A stretch of DNA of 56,575 nt from DATGLE01 sp035294325 (GTDB lineage: Bacteria > Chloroflexota > Ktedonobacteria > Ktedonobacterales > Ktedonobacteraceae), in the NCBI GenBank assembly GCA_035294325.1, contig DATGLE010000194.1:1-56575 (forward strand), written 5' to 3'. Position 1 is the first letter of the stretch, and each line of letters starts with the position of its first letter. Both the position numbers and the translations under genes were made by a program. The notes under the pieces were generated by a model. It saw nothing but the letters and a program-made list of their open reading frames with translations. It had not been told where the DNA came from and searched no databases. This document shows, piece by piece, positions 8,142 to 16,909 of the stretch.

Positions 8142-9344
8142 TCACGGCCTGGGGCCGGCACCTTGATAGACGGCGATGGAGGGCAGCGCGCGGCCCTGGA
8201 AATCGAAAAGCGCCATATTATCCCAGGCATCGCCCGCGCCCGGCTCCCAGCCAACGCCGGGGATCCAGGCCGGCTCCCAGTAGACGACGCCCTTCGCGCG
8301 ATTGTCAGGAACCTGGCTGAGAATGGAGAGGATCTGGCCCATGTAGCCCGACTGGCCGGAAGGCGAAGCGGGATAGCCGGGCAGCAGTTGCGATGACGAA
8401 CTGACATTGTTGGGGTAGCCATCTCCGTCGTCCAGCGTCCAGGGGTACGCGGTCTCCACGACCACAATGTCTTTGTTATAGCGCGGTGCCAGGTCGTTGA
8501 GGTTGGCTTGCAGCGCCGACAATGGTCCATGCCACCAGGGATAGTACGAGAGACCGATGACATCGAAATCCACGCCTTGCTGGAGGATATGGTCGTAAAA
8601 ATAGCGCGCACCGCCATTGTCGCCGCCACGATCTATATGCACCATAACCCGCGCGCCACGCCCGCTATGTCGTACCGCCGCGATAGCAGCCTTGAGCAGT
8701 GTGGTGAACTGCGGCCAGTTCTGGCTGCCATTGACATAGATCTGCCCCAGCGGCCAGAGCATGCCATCGGTCACTTCGTTTCCAGTCTGCACCATATCGG
8801 GCGGCGTTCCCTGGGCGGCGAGACGATCAAGCACATCACGAGTGTAGTTGTAGAGTGTATTGGTGAGCGTTGGAAGGTCCTGGCCCTGCCAGGCTTGCGG
8901 CGTGGTCTGGTGCCCTGGATCGGCCCAGAAATCGGAATAGTGGAAGTCCAGCAGGAAACGAAGGCCGGCAGCTTTGATGCGCCGCGCCATCGTCAAAATA
9001 TGCGGCAGGTCGTTAAACGGAATGGGCGGATTCACCCAGAGCCGTTCGCGAATGTAGGTTGCACCGTGATAGGCCAGGATCCGTTCCAGCGGTAGCGTAT
9101 GCCCGCCATCGGAAAATGTCTTGCCGACGCTCTCAAGCTGTTGCAGCGTGGAGATGTCGTGACCGAGCACCGGAAACTGACCGTGCGGAAAGTTTGTCAG
9201 GGCGGACGCGGCGTGGGCATGCGACAGCGACGAGAAGGCGCGCGAGGCGAGGTCAGTCACTCCGACTCCGCCCACGGCGACGACGCCGGCTGCGGTTCTC
9301 GTCAAAAAACGACGACGACTGAATGCAGTAGAGGTATCCTCCAT
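8142..9344 (-). CDS. Secreted arabinogalactan endo-beta-1,4-galactanase (GH53)
   Basis: A 400-residue enzyme from ATG 9344, preceded by AAGGAG; in-frame codons further upstream look non-coding. It starts with a twin-arginine signal (SRRRFLTRTAAGV), so it is probably exported folded by Tat. GH53 hallmarks are GHDISTLQQLE, GATYIRERLWVNP, RFLLDFHYSDFWADPG, TGNEVTDGMLWPLG with the acid/base Glu190, and VVVETAYPW with the nucleophile Glu297. GH53 enzymes cut beta-1,4-galactan side chains of pectin into galacto-oligosaccharides. It ends the operon after binding protein and permeases and fits their uptake role. A variable-stem repeat separates it from the permease gene. Confidence 0.93.
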   Translation of the reverse strand: MEDTSTAFSRRRFLTRTAAGVVAVGGVGVTDLASRAFSSLSHAHAASALTNFPHGQFPVLGHDISTLQQLESVGKTFSDGGHTLPLERILAYHGATYIRERLWVNPPIPFNDLPHILTMARRIKAAGLRFLLDFHYSDFWADPGHQTTPQAWQGQDLPTLTNTLYNYTRDVLDRLAAQGTPPDMVQTGNEVTDGMLWPLGQIYVNGSQNWPQFTTLLKAAIAAVRHSGRGARVMVHIDRGGDNGGARYFYDHILQQGVDFDVIGLSYYPWWHGPLSALQANLNDLAPRYNKDIVVVETAYPWTLDDGDGYPNNVSSSSQLLPGYPASPSGQSGYMGQILSILSQVPDNRAKGVVYWEPAWIPGVGWEPGAGDAWDNMALFDFQGRALPSIAVYQGAGPRP

Positions 9345-9411
9345 GATGTTTTTCTCCTTTTTCATATATTTTTTTAAGGATGTGTCCGATTTCCTGCCCC
9401 ATCGCAGGCTC

Positions 9412-9511
9412 GCGCCTGCGGCCCTCGCGGTATGCAGTATGTTATGTGAAAGTGCGTGAAGCTCATTTTCACATAGCATACTGCATACCAGGTGCGGCGG
9501 AGCCGCACACA
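9412..9511. repeat. REP-like element with copy-specific stem (copy A1)
   Basis: Left flank carries the mini-hairpin sequence GCGCCTGCGG, right flank GTGCGGCGGAGCCGCAC (itself a hairpin). Between them lies a long stem, arms 9429-9451 and 9467-9489, 23 bp with one mismatch, beginning GGTATGCAGTATG. It sits between the permease and galactanase genes of one operon. Confidence 0.85.
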
Positions 9512-9536
9512 TGCCCGGCGGGAGCGGGCGAGAACT

Positions 9537-10454
9537 CTAAGACCTTACGCTGCCAAAGGTCAGGCCATTCTGCCAGTAGCGTTGCAGGAAGAGGAAACCC
9601 ACGATCAAGGGGAGAATAGAAACGAGCGAGCCGGTGATTACCAGGGTAAACAGAATCTGCGAGCCGCCGAAGCCCTGGGCGAGACTATTCCAGTTTGCCA
9701 GCCCGACCGTCAGCGGGTAGTAAGCGGGCGAATTTGTTACCAGCAGGGGAAGAAAGTAGTTATTCCAGGTGCCCACAAAGGTTAGCAGCAGGATGGTTAC
9801 AAAACCTGGCATCAGAATGCGCAGCGCAATACTCCAGAAGATGCGCAGCTCGCCAGCGCCATCAACTCTGCCAGCATCCAGCAGATCATCGGGAATGGCC
9901 TGTTCCGTATAGACGCGCATGAGATACACCCCGAAGGGCGTCACCAGGGAGGGCAGTATGATCGCCAGCGCAGTGTTAATCAGGCCCACCTTACTGAGCA
10001 GCAGGTACAGCGGGATAGCCAGGGCGGTATTTGGCACCATGATCGAACCTAATATGATCGCGAAGAGCAGGTTACGCCCGACAAACTGAAATTTGGCAAA
10101 CACGTAGCCGGCCAGCGTTGCAATCAGCGAGGCCCCTATCGCGCTGCACACGGCATAATAGACCGAGTTGCGCAGCCAAATCAGAAAAATGCCGTTATCA
10201 TAGGTGAATACGCTCGCCAGATTGCCGAAGAGATTGAAGTCTGGCGCGAACCACAGCCCGAACGTTGAAAACAGTTCCTCGTTGGTCTTGGTCGAAGAGA
10301 CGATCATCCAGAAGAGGGGCAGTATGAAATAGATCAAAAGCAGCACCATAAATAGCATAATCAGGCTGCGCGTTGTCCAGCCCCGCCTGCGGCCTGCACG
10401 CTGCCGCGCTCCGGCTCCGGGCGCGGCCACCGGAATGCTCTCTGTTATCGCCAT
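9537..10454 (-). CDS. Sugar ABC transporter permease, MalG type
   Basis: A 305-residue inner-membrane permease. The ATG at 10454 overlaps the stop of the preceding permease as TGATG, a standard coupling arrangement, so longer frames upstream are rejected. Six hydrophobic helices are visible, with the first at ITLFMVLLLIYF-like residues 30-52. The EAA loop that contacts the ATPase reads DAGRVDGAGELRIFWSIALR and the protein ends with a helix and LQRYWQNGLTFGSVR, typical of MalG-type permeases. With the MalF-type partner it should import oligosaccharides, probably galacto-oligosaccharides given the GH53 and GH35 genes. No ATPase gene is present; a shared MsmK-like ATPase elsewhere is likely. Confidence 0.92.
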   Translation of the reverse strand: MAITESIPVAAPGAGARQRAGRRRGWTTRSLIMLFMVLLLIYFILPLFWMIVSSTKTNEELFSTFGLWFAPDFNLFGNLASVFTYDNGIFLIWLRNSVYYAVCSAIGASLIATLAGYVFAKFQFVGRNLLFAIILGSIMVPNTALAIPLYLLLSKVGLINTALAIILPSLVTPFGVYLMRVYTEQAIPDDLLDAGRVDGAGELRIFWSIALRILMPGFVTILLLTFVGTWNNYFLPLLVTNSPAYYPLTVGLANWNSLAQGFGGSQILFTLVITGSLVSILPLIVGFLFLQRYWQNGLTFGSVRS

Positions 10455-11401
10455 CAGCGCTGCCTCCCCCGATTCGTCACCAGCATGAACACATACGAGA
10501 ACACAAAGACGACACCACCCAGCACAAACGAGATCGCCGCCGCATAGTTGTATTGCTGATTCGTAAAGCCCAGGGTATAGGCATACATGTTCGGCGTGAA
10601 GTGATCTTGAATGATGTTTGGCACGATGGCGCCCAGAATGTTCGGCTCGTTGAATAACTGGAGCGTGCCAATGATGGAAAATACAACCGTCAGCACGATA
10701 GCCGGCGCGATCAAAGGTATTTTGATATAGCGCGCGATATCCCAACCGCTGGCGCCATCAACCAGGGCCGCGTCGTAGAGTTCCGTTGGTACCGACTGCA
10801 AAGCAGCATACATCACTACCATGTTGTATCCCGTCCACTGCCACGTCACGATATTGCCAATCGAGGGTATGATGCCGGAATCGGTCAGGAAGCCGGGGGC
10901 CGGCATATGGAAGACGGCGGCAAGCTGTGTGAAGGGGCCGATGTGCGCGCTATACAGGTAGCCCCAGAGCAGCGCTCCGATGACGCTGGGAATCGCGTAG
11001 GGCAGGAAATACCCCAGGCGGAAGAGAGTTTTCAGACGCACGATCTGGCTATCGAGCAGCAGAGCGAGAACCAGGGCCAGCCCCAGCATAACTGGCACCT
11101 GGATGATCAAAAGCACCAGCACATTGCGAACGCCAAACCAGAAATTGGCATCACGGAACGCCTGGAGATAGTTCTGCCCCCCGACAAAGACGGTTCCCCC
11201 CACGAGCCGCTCGACAAAAAAGCTGATCCACAGGGCGTATCCCAGTGGAATGAGAAAGAAAAAGGCGAACAGAAGCAAAAAGGGGAGGAGAAAGAGATAG
11301 GGTATGCCAACGCGTCTCCGCCAGAAGCTCCAGCGCGCCGGCGGACGTTTTGAGCCGATGTCGCTTATAATGAGGTGAGTCGCCCCTGCTTCTTGCTGCA
11401 T
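10454..11401 (-). CDS. Sugar ABC transporter permease, MalF type
   Basis: A 315-residue inner-membrane permease with six helices. It begins after a short cytoplasmic N-terminus with VGIPYLFLLPFLLLFAFFFL, typical of MalF/UgpA-like subunits. The EAA motif YDAALVDGASGWDIARY is followed by IKIPLIAPAI. It lies second in the operon after the binding protein and overlaps the MalG-type gene by one base. The gap in front of it holds a REP-like hairpin that probably gives higher expression of the binding protein than of the permeases. Substrate is inferred from neighbours only. Confidence 0.93.
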   Translation of the reverse strand: MQQEAGATHLIISDIGSKRPPARWSFWRRRVGIPYLFLLPFLLLFAFFFLIPLGYALWISFFVERLVGGTVFVGGQNYLQAFRDANFWFGVRNVLVLLIIQVPVMLGLALVLALLLDSQIVRLKTLFRLGYFLPYAIPSVIGALLWGYLYSAHIGPFTQLAAVFHMPAPGFLTDSGIIPSIGNIVTWQWTGYNMVVMYAALQSVPTELYDAALVDGASGWDIARYIKIPLIAPAIVLTVVFSIIGTLQLFNEPNILGAIVPNIIQDHFTPNMYAYTLGFTNQQYNYAAAISFVLGGVVFVFSYVFMLVTNRGRQR

Positions 11402-11477
11402 AGTACGCGACCTGACCTTTCTCTATCAAATCCATTCTTACGGCTTAACAAATGCCATATGCACTTATACCTAACCA

Positions 11478-11565
11478 CTCACCGCTGCGCGGTTCGCCAG
11501 GATAGAGAGTCTGCGGCACGGTGCCCGCAGACTCTCTATCCGAGGATGCGCCGCAGGCGCACAAA
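11478..11565. repeat. REP-like element with copy-specific stem (copy B1)
   Basis: Starts CTCACCGCTGCGCGG and ends GCGCCGCAGGCGCACAAA, both ends identical to copy B2 at 14226-14330. The central stem is a perfect 17-bp inverted repeat (11500-11516 with 11525-11541) beginning GGATAGAGAGTC and is different from that of B2. It lies between the binding-protein and permease genes. Confidence 0.88.
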
Positions 11566-11573
11566 TTTATACC

Positions 11574-12896
11574 TTAACTGCTCACGGTGAAGCCCTGCGC
11601 CTGCGCGTAAGACACAACGGTCTTCTGCGTATTATGCAGCGCCTGCTCGAAGGTGATCTTACCATCGACCGCCGAACTCAACTGATTGCCCAGTTGTGTG
11701 AAGACGTAATCCTGGAATGGACTCCACTGGAAAGATGTATTGACGTGCTGCGAAGAGGTGGCAAAGACCTGGTTAACGTTCTGCCCTCCATAAAAGCTAG
11801 AAGCAGTGTTGAACGAAGGAGAACTTAATACGCTTAACTGCGCCGGGAAGAGGAACAATTTTTGCGACAACAGTTGGGCAGAGGAGGGGTTAGAGTTGAG
11901 CCACTCGGCGAACTCCGCAGCCTCTTTGGGGTGCTGGCTTTGCACCGTTACGGCATCGGTTGATCCTCCCCAGTTAGAGGACGCCTGCGCGCCGGCAGTC
12001 CATTGAGGCAGAGGCGCCGCCCGCCACAGGCCCGCCGATTTCGCGGCAAAACCCTCAAGGTCGGTAGGTGCCCACGCCGCCGTAATCCAGGTGGCGATGG
12101 TGCCGTTCTGTAGTCCCGCGTACCAATCGTTGGTAAAATCTACCAGCTTCGATACGGCGCCAGCCTTGACGAGATTGCTCCAATAGTCCGCGACCTTGAG
12201 GGCCGGGGCGTCATCGATGTTGATCTTGAGATTGGTGCCATTGACCACAAATGGCTGCGATCCCGCCTGCCAGGCCAGAGAGGTGAACCATGTCCCGTTG
12301 CTGGGAGGGAAATCGGTCAGGTAGATCCTGGGATTATCTTTGTGCAATTGGATCGCCTCCTGCGCAAATTGATCCCAGGTCGTCGGTACCGGCAGATTGT
12401 ACTTCTTGAAAATATCCTCCCGATAGAGCATGCCCATCGGCCCGCTATCCTGGGGGATGGCATAGACCTTGCCTCCCTGCGATACCTGCGCCCAGGTCCA
12501 GGGTACGAAATCATTTTTGATGTCGTTGGCCCCATATTGCGACAGATCGACAAGCTTGCCGGTAAGTATGTACTGAGGAAGGAAGGCGTACTCGATCTGC
12601 ACTACGTCGGGCGCGCCCGAACCAGCTTTGAGGGCTGTGGTCAGCTTGGTATACTCTGTCGCAGCGGCTCCTACATTCTCCAGCTTGACTTTGATGTTGG
12701 GATGCGATTTCTCGAAGAGGTTTACGGCCTGCTGAAGATTTGGTACCCAGGACCAGAAGGTGATGGTCACTGGCCCGCTTGAACTTGCCGGTGCGCCGGA
12801 AGATCCGCCACAGGCAGCCAACAATCCAATCAGCAGGATGGTCAGAGCCAGGGTTATACCCACTCTGACCGGACGAAATAATGGATGCTGGAACAT
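11574..12896 (-). CDS. Sugar ABC transporter substrate-binding lipoprotein
   Basis: A 440-residue extracytoplasmic solute-binding protein of the MalE/family 1 type. The lipoprotein signal ends LLIGLLAACGG, with the lipidated Cys at 29. Family features include TITFWSWVPN near the mature N-terminus, KSHPNIKVKLENV, APDVVQIEY, VYAIPQDSGPMGMLYRED and the late SAQLLSQKLFLFPA. It is the first gene of the minus-strand galactan operon. GGAGG precedes the ATG at 12896. Its promoter and operators lie in 12956-13008, so the LacI protein encoded divergently should repress it until galacto-oligosaccharide is present. Ligand identity is inferred. Confidence 0.93.
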   Translation of the reverse strand: MFQHPLFRPVRVGITLALTILLIGLLAACGGSSGAPASSSGPVTITFWSWVPNLQQAVNLFEKSHPNIKVKLENVGAAATEYTKLTTALKAGSGAPDVVQIEYAFLPQYILTGKLVDLSQYGANDIKNDFVPWTWAQVSQGGKVYAIPQDSGPMGMLYREDIFKKYNLPVPTTWDQFAQEAIQLHKDNPRIYLTDFPPSNGTWFTSLAWQAGSQPFVVNGTNLKINIDDAPALKVADYWSNLVKAGAVSKLVDFTNDWYAGLQNGTIATWITAAWAPTDLEGFAAKSAGLWRAAPLPQWTAGAQASSNWGGSTDAVTVQSQHPKEAAEFAEWLNSNPSSAQLLSQKLFLFPAQLSVLSSPSFNTASSFYGGQNVNQVFATSSQHVNTSFQWSPFQDYVFTQLGNQLSSAVDGKITFEQALHNTQKTVVSYAQAQGFTVSS

Positions 12897-12955
12897 AAAT
12901 ATTTTCCTCCTTCGCTCTGCGTTCCCAGAGACGCCTCATAGCAGGAGTTGTCATG

Positions 12956-12973
12956 AGATGGAGCGGTCCATCT
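12956..12973. promoter_or_regulatory. LacI-type operator O1
   Basis: AGATGGAGCGGTCCATCT is an 18-bp palindrome with one mismatched pair and the same TGGA..TCCA half-sites as O2 and O3. It lies just after the predicted -10 box of the binding-protein promoter, around the expected transcription start. Confidence 0.8.
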
Positions 12974-12979
12974 GCCTAG

Positions 12980-13008
12980 AGTATAGTGAATGGACCGGTC
13001 CATGTCAA
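12980..13008 (-). promoter_or_regulatory. Promoter of the galactan operon with operator O2 in its spacer
   Basis: Read on the minus strand: -35 TTGACA (13008-13003), 17-bp spacer, -10 TATACT (12985-12980). The spacer contains most of the perfect 14-bp palindrome ATGGACCGGTCCAT (12990-13003). A near-consensus sigma-70 promoter with a LacI-family operator between its boxes should be tightly repressed. Confidence 0.88.
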
Positions 13009-13076
13009 GTGGCTCCATCAGGAAAATACGATATGAGCGCTAAATTGCCCTCCACCTTGCCTGGATAATCCTCACT

Positions 13077-13104
13077 TGACATGGACCGGTCCACTTAGTA
13101 TACT
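13077..13104 (+). promoter_or_regulatory. Promoter of the lacI-type gene with operator O3 in its spacer
   Basis: -35 TTGACA (13077-13082), 16-bp spacer, -10 TATACT (13099-13104). The palindrome TGGACCGGTCCA (13082-13093) overlaps the -35 end and spacer. The 5' part shares CACTTGACATGGACCGGTCC with the reverse strand of O2, so the two promoters are duplicates facing away from each other. It implies autoregulation. Confidence 0.88.
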
Positions 13105-13176
13105 TTTTTGCAGTGGTTTGTTTGCTTATGCAAGCCGCGTCCGCAAACGGTATGCCTTGCTTCGGGGAAGGATCGC

Positions 13177-14187
13177 ATGGTTACGATTTACGATATCGCA
13201 AAGTCGGCGGGGGTCGCCAAAAGTACTGTTGCCAATGCTCTGACGGGAAAGGGCAAAGTCAGTGAGGCGACGCGCCAGCGCATCCTACAAACTGCGCGTG
13301 AAATGGGCTATCGCCCCAACGTACTCGCCCGTAATCTCTCGCAGCACAAAACGCTCACCATCGCGCTTGTGCTCCCTACGATTACCAATCCGTTCTATCC
13401 AGAAATTGTTGAAGCCATCGAGAATATCGTGCGCGAGCACGAATATCAGATGCTATTCTGCAACACTCATGGCAATTTCGCGCTTGGGCGCCAGCAGATG
13501 GAGCGGTTGATGAGTCGCTGGGTGGACGGCTACATCATTATGGGTTCGAGCATGGATATTGGCGATATTACGCACTACTTCCAGCAAGGGGTTCCCATTG
13601 TGCTTTGCGACTGGCAGGAGAACGAATCGCCCGAAGGCATACCGCAGGTCAGCGTTGACTTTTATCACGCGGGACAACTGGCAGCCGAGCATCTACTCGC
13701 TCTTGGACACCGGCATATCGCTGTCATCTACGATGAACCCCAGCAGCGCCTGCGCCTGGAAGGCTTTCAATCGGTTCTGCAAGCCGCAGGCGTTGCCCTG
13801 CCTGCCGGGCTGATCCCACGCGGCGATTCGACCTTAGAGAGCGGATACGCCGCCACGAAAAAGCTGCTCGCCCGCCCGGAGCACCCGACGGCTATTTTCG
13901 CGACGAACGATTGGATGGCGCTCGGCGCCATCGAAGCCATCATCGATGAGGGGCTGCGCGTCCCGCAGGACATTTCTATTATCGGCCTGGATGACATCAT
14001 GGTTTCGGCGCATCTGCGCCCCCCGCTGACTACCATCGCCGTTCCCAAGTCTCAACTGGCGAAGGAAGCAACCGAACTGCTCTTTGCCCAGATCAAGGGA
14101 GAGAGCGACATAGCCGTTTCGCGTATGGTCCCGCCATATCTTGTCCTGCGCCGATCAACCACTTTTCCTCCGGGCAATACGCTCTAA
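13177..14187 (+). CDS. LacI-family regulator of the galactan locus
   Basis: A 336-residue repressor from ATG 13177, preceded by GGGGAAGGA. The helix-turn-helix and hinge read VTIYDIAKSAGVAKSTVANA and GYRPNVLARNL, followed by a periplasmic-binding-protein-like effector domain (ALVLPTITNPFYPEIV, VDGYIIMGSS, FATNDWMALGAIEAI, IIGLDDI). LacI proteins release palindromic operators when a sugar binds. Three TGGACCGGTCCA-type operators lie between this gene and the divergent transporter operon, so it very likely controls both. GanR-like in role, but the name is not assigned. The GH35 gene downstream shows no such operator of its own and may be co-transcribed. Confidence 0.93.
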   Translation: MVTIYDIAKSAGVAKSTVANALTGKGKVSEATRQRILQTAREMGYRPNVLARNLSQHKTLTIALVLPTITNPFYPEIVEAIENIVREHEYQMLFCNTHGNFALGRQQMERLMSRWVDGYIIMGSSMDIGDITHYFQQGVPIVLCDWQENESPEGIPQVSVDFYHAGQLAAEHLLALGHRHIAVIYDEPQQRLRLEGFQSVLQAAGVALPAGLIPRGDSTLESGYAATKKLLARPEHPTAIFATNDWMALGAIEAIIDEGLRVPQDISIIGLDDIMVSAHLRPPLTTIAVPKSQLAKEATELLFAQIKGESDIAVSRMVPPYLVLRRSTTFPPGNTL

Positions 14188-14225
14188 AATATTTAAGGAA
14201 CGCCATGGGCAAGTCTTGCTGACGG

Positions 14226-14330
14226 CTCACCGCTGCGCGGTTCGCCAGGATGGAAGAGTCAGCGGGCATGGCGCCTGCGGCGCTGTGCCCGCTGACTCCA
14301 CCTCCAGAGGTGCGCCGCAGGCGCACAAAA
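14226..14330. repeat. REP-like element with copy-specific stem (copy B2)
   Basis: Begins CTCACCGCTGCGCGGTTCG like B1 and ends GCGCCGCAGGCGCACAAAA. The central stem has 13-bp arms (GAGTCAGCGGGCA and its complement) unlike those of B1, and its loop (14271-14283) contains a further GCGCCTGCGGCGC. It lies between the lacI-type and GH35 genes. Confidence 0.88.
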
Positions 14331-14389
14331 AATGTATATGGGATTAACAAATGGAACATAATGGTACAGAAATTCCTTTGAGCTTGCAT

Positions 14390-14412
14390 ACTGCTGTCTG
14401 CACATCAGCAGT
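14390..14412. promoter_or_regulatory. Inverted repeat upstream of the GH35 gene
   Basis: ACTGCTG (14390-14396) and CAGCAGT (14406-14412) form a perfect 7-bp inverted repeat, about 40 bases before the GH35 start. It could be an operator or an mRNA hairpin. No TGGACCGGTCCA site is present here. Confidence 0.35.
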
Positions 14413-14449
14413 TGCGTACTGATCACAATTGAAGAGGAGGGCCTGTCAC

Positions 14450-16828
14450 TTGCTCACCGATCACCACCCGGCATCCCGGGAAGAGGAATATACGCTCGAT
14501 TTGCGCCAGAGCGCGCAGCCGCTCATCTTCGATCACAGCGAGATGAGCGGCACTGCTCCACAGGGTGACACGATTGCCGTTACCAGCTATTACTTCATGC
14601 GCAATGGCCGCCCATTCATCCCCGTCATGGGTGAGTTCCATGCCTCACGTTTCCCGTGCCGCTACTGGCTGGACGAACTACGCAAGATGCGGGCCGGAGG
14701 AGTGACGATTGTCGCCACTTATATTCTGTGGATTCACATCGAGGAAGAGGAAGGCGTCTTTGACTGGTCGGGGGACCGCGACATTCGCGCCTTCGTCGAG
14801 GCGTGCCAAACGTCGGGGCTACAGGTAGTGCTCAGGATCGGCCCCTTCGCGCATGGCGAGTGCCGCAATGGAGGATTGCCAGACTGGCTCTATGGCCGAG
14901 CTATTCCTGTGCGCTCCAATGATGAACGTTACCTCTTCTACGTCAGGCGCTATTTTGCCGAAATCGCGCGCCAGGTGAAAGGTCTGCTCTTCAAGGATGG
15001 CGGCCCGGTGATCGGCATTCAGATCGAAAACGAGTACATGCACGCCGGCGCGCCCTGGGAAGTGACCTGCATGCCCGGGCGTGAATGGGTTCCCGCTGGC
15101 TCCGATGGCGCGGGGCATTTGCAGATCCTCAAACAGATCGCTATTGAGGCCGGCTTGCAGACTCCCCTCTATACCTGTACCGCCTGGGGAGGCGCGGCGG
15201 TCCCGGAGCACGGCTTCCTGCCCACACACTCGGCCTACGCCTTCACACCCTGGGTTCCCGACCCGCAGTTCCAGCAGGGACCAACCTCCGAATTTCTCTT
15301 CCGGGATCGTCACAAGCAGCCAGCGCCCGGCATCACGTATGATGTGACGCGCTACCCCCTTGCCTACAGCGAACTGGGCGCAGGCATCCAGATCACCTAT
15401 CATCATCGCCCGGTTGTTCCTCCCGAGTGCGTTCAGGCAATGGCGATTGTCGCGCTGGGCAGCGGCACAAACCTGCCGGGCTACTATATGTATCACGGAG
15501 GCTCCAACCCGCTTGGCAAGCACGCCTATTTCAACGAGTTCACCGTCCCTCGCATCTCCTACGATTTTCAGGCCCCCATTCGCGAATATGGGCAGCTCAA
15601 TCAATCCTACCATCGCCTGAGGGCGCTGCATCTCTTCCTGCACGATTTCGGCGAAATACTGGCTCCGATGACGGTTGCCCTCCCCGCCGGGAGCGCGTCT
15701 CTCAGGCCAGAGGATACCACAACGCTGCGCTATGCCGCCCGCAGCAAAGGCCGCCGTGGGTTCCTGTTTCTCAACAACTATCAGGATCATGCCGAGATGC
15801 AGGATCACGAAAAGATTCGCTTCTGCCTTGAATTACCGGGCGAGTCGCTCGCCCTGCCACAGAGTGAGGGCCTGACGCTGCGCAAAAATGTCAGCGCCAT
15901 TCTGCCATTTAATCTTAACCTCGATGGGGATGTTTTGCTCAAATATGCCACGGCTCAACTCCTGACAAAACTGCGCACCCCGGAGCAAAGCAGCTACGTC
16001 TTCTTCGCACCGGAGGGAATGCATGCGGAATTCGCCCTGGAGAGGTCGAGCTATCGCGGTATCGCAGTGACGGGAGGTATACTCAAAGGGACGGAAGAGC
16101 GAGATTACGTTATAGCGGAACCGGGATCGCGCTGCCGCATAGACATCAGCGCGCACGACGGGACGCATATGCAATTGCTGGCGCTGACGCAAGCGCAGGC
16201 ATACAATTGCTGGAAAGTGCAGATCGGGGGGCAGGAGCACCTCATCCTCTCCGATGCGCTGGTCACATGCCAGGATAACGCGCTGCACCTGACATGGCGC
16301 GGCCCCGCATCAATCAATCTGCTTGCCTATCCGCCTCTGCCTGAAGCTGTCCTGCCCTCGCATGGCCGGATCAGCGTGACCTCCGACGGCATTTTCGCAC
16401 GCTACGAACTGACTGTGCCAGAACAAAAGGTCACGTTCGATATCCAGCAAGCAGGCGCCGATATTCTGCGCATTACTATTCCGGCGGCGGCGCTCGATAA
16501 CCTGCATGATGCATTCCTGAGCATCGACTACGTTGGCGATGTTGGCAGCGCCTATCTGGATGGCCGCCTGGTGAGCGATCACTTCGCCAACGGCCTGCCC
16601 TGGGAAATCGGCTTGAAGCGCTTCATGCTGCCAGGAGTAGACCGCGAATTCATTGTGCGCCTCAGCCCGCTCCAGCAGCATGCTCCGGTGCTGCGCTATT
16701 TTCCGCCTGATATCGCGTGGCAACCTGGACCTGATGGCACGATCCCGATTACCATACGTGCCATCACGGTTGAGCCGGAGTATCATGCTGTGCTCGCTCT
16801 GACGAACGTTGACAACCAGGATCCGTAA
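14450..16828 (+). CDS. Beta-galactosidase, GH35
   Basis: About 792 residues from TTG 14450, chosen because GAGGAGG lies nine bases upstream at 14434-14440. The catalytic barrel starts with GEFHASRFPCRYWLDELRKM; it carries GVTIVATYILW, LRIGPFAHGECRNGGLPDWL, the acid/base Glu195 in QIENEY and the nucleophile Glu308 in YSELGAG. Beta-sandwich domains follow to the C-terminus. There is no signal peptide, so it acts inside the cell on imported galacto-oligosaccharides made by the GH53 enzyme. The sequence is a good full-length GH35. It is separated from the lacI-type gene by a REP-like element. Confidence 0.93.
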   Translation: MLTDHHPASREEEYTLDLRQSAQPLIFDHSEMSGTAPQGDTIAVTSYYFMRNGRPFIPVMGEFHASRFPCRYWLDELRKMRAGGVTIVATYILWIHIEEEEGVFDWSGDRDIRAFVEACQTSGLQVVLRIGPFAHGECRNGGLPDWLYGRAIPVRSNDERYLFYVRRYFAEIARQVKGLLFKDGGPVIGIQIENEYMHAGAPWEVTCMPGREWVPAGSDGAGHLQILKQIAIEAGLQTPLYTCTAWGGAAVPEHGFLPTHSAYAFTPWVPDPQFQQGPTSEFLFRDRHKQPAPGITYDVTRYPLAYSELGAGIQITYHHRPVVPPECVQAMAIVALGSGTNLPGYYMYHGGSNPLGKHAYFNEFTVPRISYDFQAPIREYGQLNQSYHRLRALHLFLHDFGEILAPMTVALPAGSASLRPEDTTTLRYAARSKGRRGFLFLNNYQDHAEMQDHEKIRFCLELPGESLALPQSEGLTLRKNVSAILPFNLNLDGDVLLKYATAQLLTKLRTPEQSSYVFFAPEGMHAEFALERSSYRGIAVTGGILKGTEERDYVIAEPGSRCRIDISAHDGTHMQLLALTQAQAYNCWKVQIGGQEHLILSDALVTCQDNALHLTWRGPASINLLAYPPLPEAVLPSHGRISVTSDGIFARYELTVPEQKVTFDIQQAGADILRITIPAAALDNLHDAFLSIDYVGDVGSAYLDGRLVSDHFANGLPWEIGLKRFMLPGVDREFIVRLSPLQQHAPVLRYFPPDIAWQPGPDGTIPITIRAITVEPEYHAVLALTNVDNQDP

Positions 16829-16909
16829 TGCCCCGCTCACCGTGGCCCCCTCCTGCCCGCCCGCTCACCGTGGCTCCCTCCATAGGCGAGACCTTTATGG
16901 CTCCGGCAT

